Assembly (NCBI GenBank): GCA_030592355.1
Contig: JAUVJE010000140.1
Coordinates: forward strand, 1 to 6,422
DNA: 6,422 bases
From: Clostridia bacterium
Lineage (GTDB): Bacteria; Bacillota; Clostridia; DUPQ01
Direction: 5' to 3'
Shown: one piece after another, positions 5,046 to 6,422 of the stretch
How the letters are laid out: each line of letters starts with the position of its first letter
Position numbering within the stretch: the first letter of the stretch is position 1
Position numbers and translations under genes: made by a program
Notes under the pieces: model-generated
Seen by the model: only the letters and a program-made list of their open reading frames with translations
Databases searched by the model: none
What the model was told of the DNA's origin: nothing

Positions 5046-6173
5046 ATGGAATCAAGAGAAGAAATATTAATGATATTAAAAATGGTACAGGACGGTAAAA
5101 TCACAAATGAAGATGCCGCAAAACTGATTGAAGCCATAGAGGGCAAAAAAGATTCAGAAGGCAGCAAATATGAAAACCGGGGAAAGAAGACAGTTGGGAG
5201 AGCTTCTTTTGAAGAGAAAATGGAGGATATGGCGAAAGGACTTGAAAATATGGTCTCGGATGTCGTTGATTCGACTCAGAAGGCATTCCGAAATATTCCC
5301 GAGGTTGATTTAGGCAACTGGTTTAATCAGGTTGAAAAAAGACATTTTTCATATAAAGCGCATGAAGGAATGGACCTTGACGTTATAACTAAAAATGGAG
5401 CAATCAAGGTTTATCCGGGAGAAGATAAAATTGGTGTTGTTTTCAGCATTTATGCAAAAAAAGATGCGGATATTGATGAAATCATGAAAAATATCCATAT
5501 CGAGCATACTGACAGTAAGCTGAAATTGGATGCCTCGGGGGTCAATGGCGGTGTAAGCATCGAGATGAGGATTCCTGATATTAATTATAATAAAGCAGAC
5601 TTCATAACTAAAAACGGAAGCCTGAGATGCGGACGCATTAAGGCAGGCAATCTTACGTTGACAACTAAAAACGGCAGTCTGAAGGTTGAAAACGCAAAGA
5701 GCCCGGTGATTCAGGCTAATACAAAGAACGGGTCATTGGCATGCCGCAACTGCGAGTCAGACAAAGTCAGACTTAACACCACAAACGGTTCAATTACCGT
5801 AAATGATTCTAAGTGCACGCTTTTGGATTTGAATACAACCAACGGAAGCATAAAATGTTATTCCAGTAAATCCGATAATATTGATGCAAATACAAGCAAC
5901 GCATCAATCCGGATGGAAGGTTTTGAACCGCATGGAAGCAACGGCATAATGAACTTGAAAACATCCAACGGCAATATACGGATTCAACTCCCGGATAATG
6001 TAGGAACAAAATTCAAGGCTCATGCCGGACGCAATGGCAAAGTAATTGTCGATTTTCCTTGCTCAATAAATGAAGGAATGGAATATACAGGTAAAACTGA
6101 AGGCTATGAGGAAGCAGGAAAGAAAATGAATATCACTGCAAGAACAAACCTTGGAAGAATTGAAATTTCATAA
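5046..6173 (+). CDS. SHOCT-like/DUF4097 beta-solenoid protein (YvlB/LiaX-like)
   Basis: This is a 375-residue protein without a signal peptide or membrane segment, so it is probably cytoplasmic. Residues 4-31 form a SHOCT-like motif (LKMVQDGKITNEDAAKLIEAI). A charged, helical linker follows to about 95. From about 100 onward it is a DUF4097 beta-strand repeat domain with T-[KT]-N-G-[SA]-[LI] turns. Six starts at residues 188, 207, 226, 245, 264 and 283 are exactly 19 apart, then a 23-residue step leads to 306, and an isolated copy lies at 115. This predicts a beta-solenoid. Proteins of this architecture include B. subtilis YvlB and enterococcal LiaX, tied to cell-envelope stress, but this role cannot be read from the sequence here. 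The ribosome binding site AGAGGTGA (5034-5041) overlaps the stop of the DUF2089 gene. The gene ends the operon before a strong terminator. Confidence 0.9.
   Translation: MESREEILMILKMVQDGKITNEDAAKLIEAIEGKKDSEGSKYENRGKKTVGRASFEEKMEDMAKGLENMVSDVVDSTQKAFRNIPEVDLGNWFNQVEKRHFSYKAHEGMDLDVITKNGAIKVYPGEDKIGVVFSIYAKKDADIDEIMKNIHIEHTDSKLKLDASGVNGGVSIEMRIPDINYNKADFITKNGSLRCGRIKAGNLTLTTKNGSLKVENAKSPVIQANTKNGSLACRNCESDKVRLNTTNGSITVNDSKCTLLDLNTTNGSIKCYSSKSDNIDANTSNASIRMEGFEPHGSNGIMNLKTSNGNIRIQLPDNVGTKFKAHAGRNGKVIVDFPCSINEGMEYTGKTEGYEEAGKKMNITARTNLGRIEIS
5607..5948 (+). repeat. Six 57-base coding repeats in the DUF4097 domain
   Basis: The repeats encode residues 188-301 in steps of 19 codons, each opening with T-[KTS]-N-[GA]-S-[LI]. 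DNA identity between units is modest, mostly around the AC-AAACGG core, so the repetition is kept at the protein level and the array looks old rather than recently expanded. It is not a CRISPR or satellite array. Confidence 0.85.
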
Positions 6174-6193
6174 CCCTTGTAAATATAATGTTT

Positions 6194-6224
6194 GGGCTCT
6201 CACTAAAACGGGAGCCCTTTTTTT
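6194..6224 (+). terminator. Intrinsic terminator of the DUF2089/DUF4097 operon
   Basis: GGGCTC (6194-6199) pairs with GAGCCC (6212-6217), extended by T200-G211 and C201-G210 type pairs (6200/6211 and 6201/6210), and seven T residues follow (6218-6224). It lies about 20 nt after the stop codon at 6171-6173. Confidence 0.93.
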
Positions 6225-6422
6225 ATGGAAAAATAGCGGAGGGCTGATTTTCCATATCCGGCTGTTGATTCTAAACATTGTCAAACGATGGTGAGAAACC
6301 TGCTAACCCAAGTCAAGTACTTTTTTGAAATTAATCAAATCGCAAGCATAAACTACATAGCTGATAAGGATATGCCTGTTTTCATTGATTTTTCAATTGG
6401 ATTACTGGTTATCTAGTGCTGA

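Noticed and set aside
5607..5948. Regular 57-base repeats as a possible CRISPR or satellite array
   Set aside because: The period is 19 codons in frame and the DNA units are poorly conserved. The pattern belongs to the beta-solenoid protein.
6227..6253. GGAAAA/TTTTCC inverted repeat after the last terminator
   Set aside because: It is only 6 bp with a loop of about 14 nt or more, no T-tract and no partner feature, so chance is the simpler explanation.
6288..6416. 42-codon plus-strand frame near the right edge
   Set aside because: It has no ribosome binding site and no recognisable family, and it is short enough to occur by chance in A/T-rich sequence. A partial or eroded gene cannot be excluded.

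Overview
The window looks like chromosomal DNA from a low-to-moderate GC, Gram-positive Clostridia-type bacterium (Firmicutes). The reasons are strong AGGAGGTG-like ribosome binding sites, sigma-A promoters close to consensus, a complete tRNA-Thr-sensing T-box leader, a ThrRS of the sequence type I associate with Clostridia, and a DUF2089 plus SHOCT-like/DUF4097 gene pair. No phage, plasmid, insertion-sequence or CRISPR gene is visible.

Layout. (1) Positions 1-674, minus strand: the first 224 residues of a glycerate kinase that runs off the left edge. (2) Positions 675-1019: a divergent intergenic region with an extended -10 promoter for the kinase on the minus strand and a TTGACA/TATAAT promoter on the plus strand. 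The plus-strand transcript begins with a T-box leader whose specifier triplet (ACC), seven-base antiterminator bulge and terminator can all be read. (3) Positions 1020-3448: thrS (646 aa), then two bases later a small SEC-C zinc-motif protein, probably one transcript. (4) Positions 3449-3804: a 356-base gap holding a strong terminator hairpin nested inside a 76-base inverted repeat, then about 260 bases I cannot assign. (5) Positions 3805-4542: a membrane-anchored NERD-domain protein with a topoisomerase-type C4 zinc finger, standing alone. (6) Positions 4614-6224: a self-contained two-gene operon with a perfect sigma-A promoter, a DUF2089 zinc-ribbon/HTH protein, a SHOCT-like/DUF4097 beta-solenoid protein and a terminator. 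(7) Positions 6225-6422: sequence with no supported gene.

How the genes work together. thrS is controlled by tRNA-Thr charging through the T-box, and the SEC-C gene probably shares that control. The last operon is the most interesting part. Both products carry the same short SHOCT-like helical motif, at the C-terminus of the regulator and at the N-terminus of the solenoid protein. This suggests the two proteins bind each other and act as a regulator/partner pair. The solenoid has six exact 19-residue turns with a cysteine in the same position on every second turn. Nothing here is an obviously new biological system. The best leads are the shared motif, the solenoid geometry, the nested palindrome with its unexplained flank, and the NERD/zinc-finger protein.
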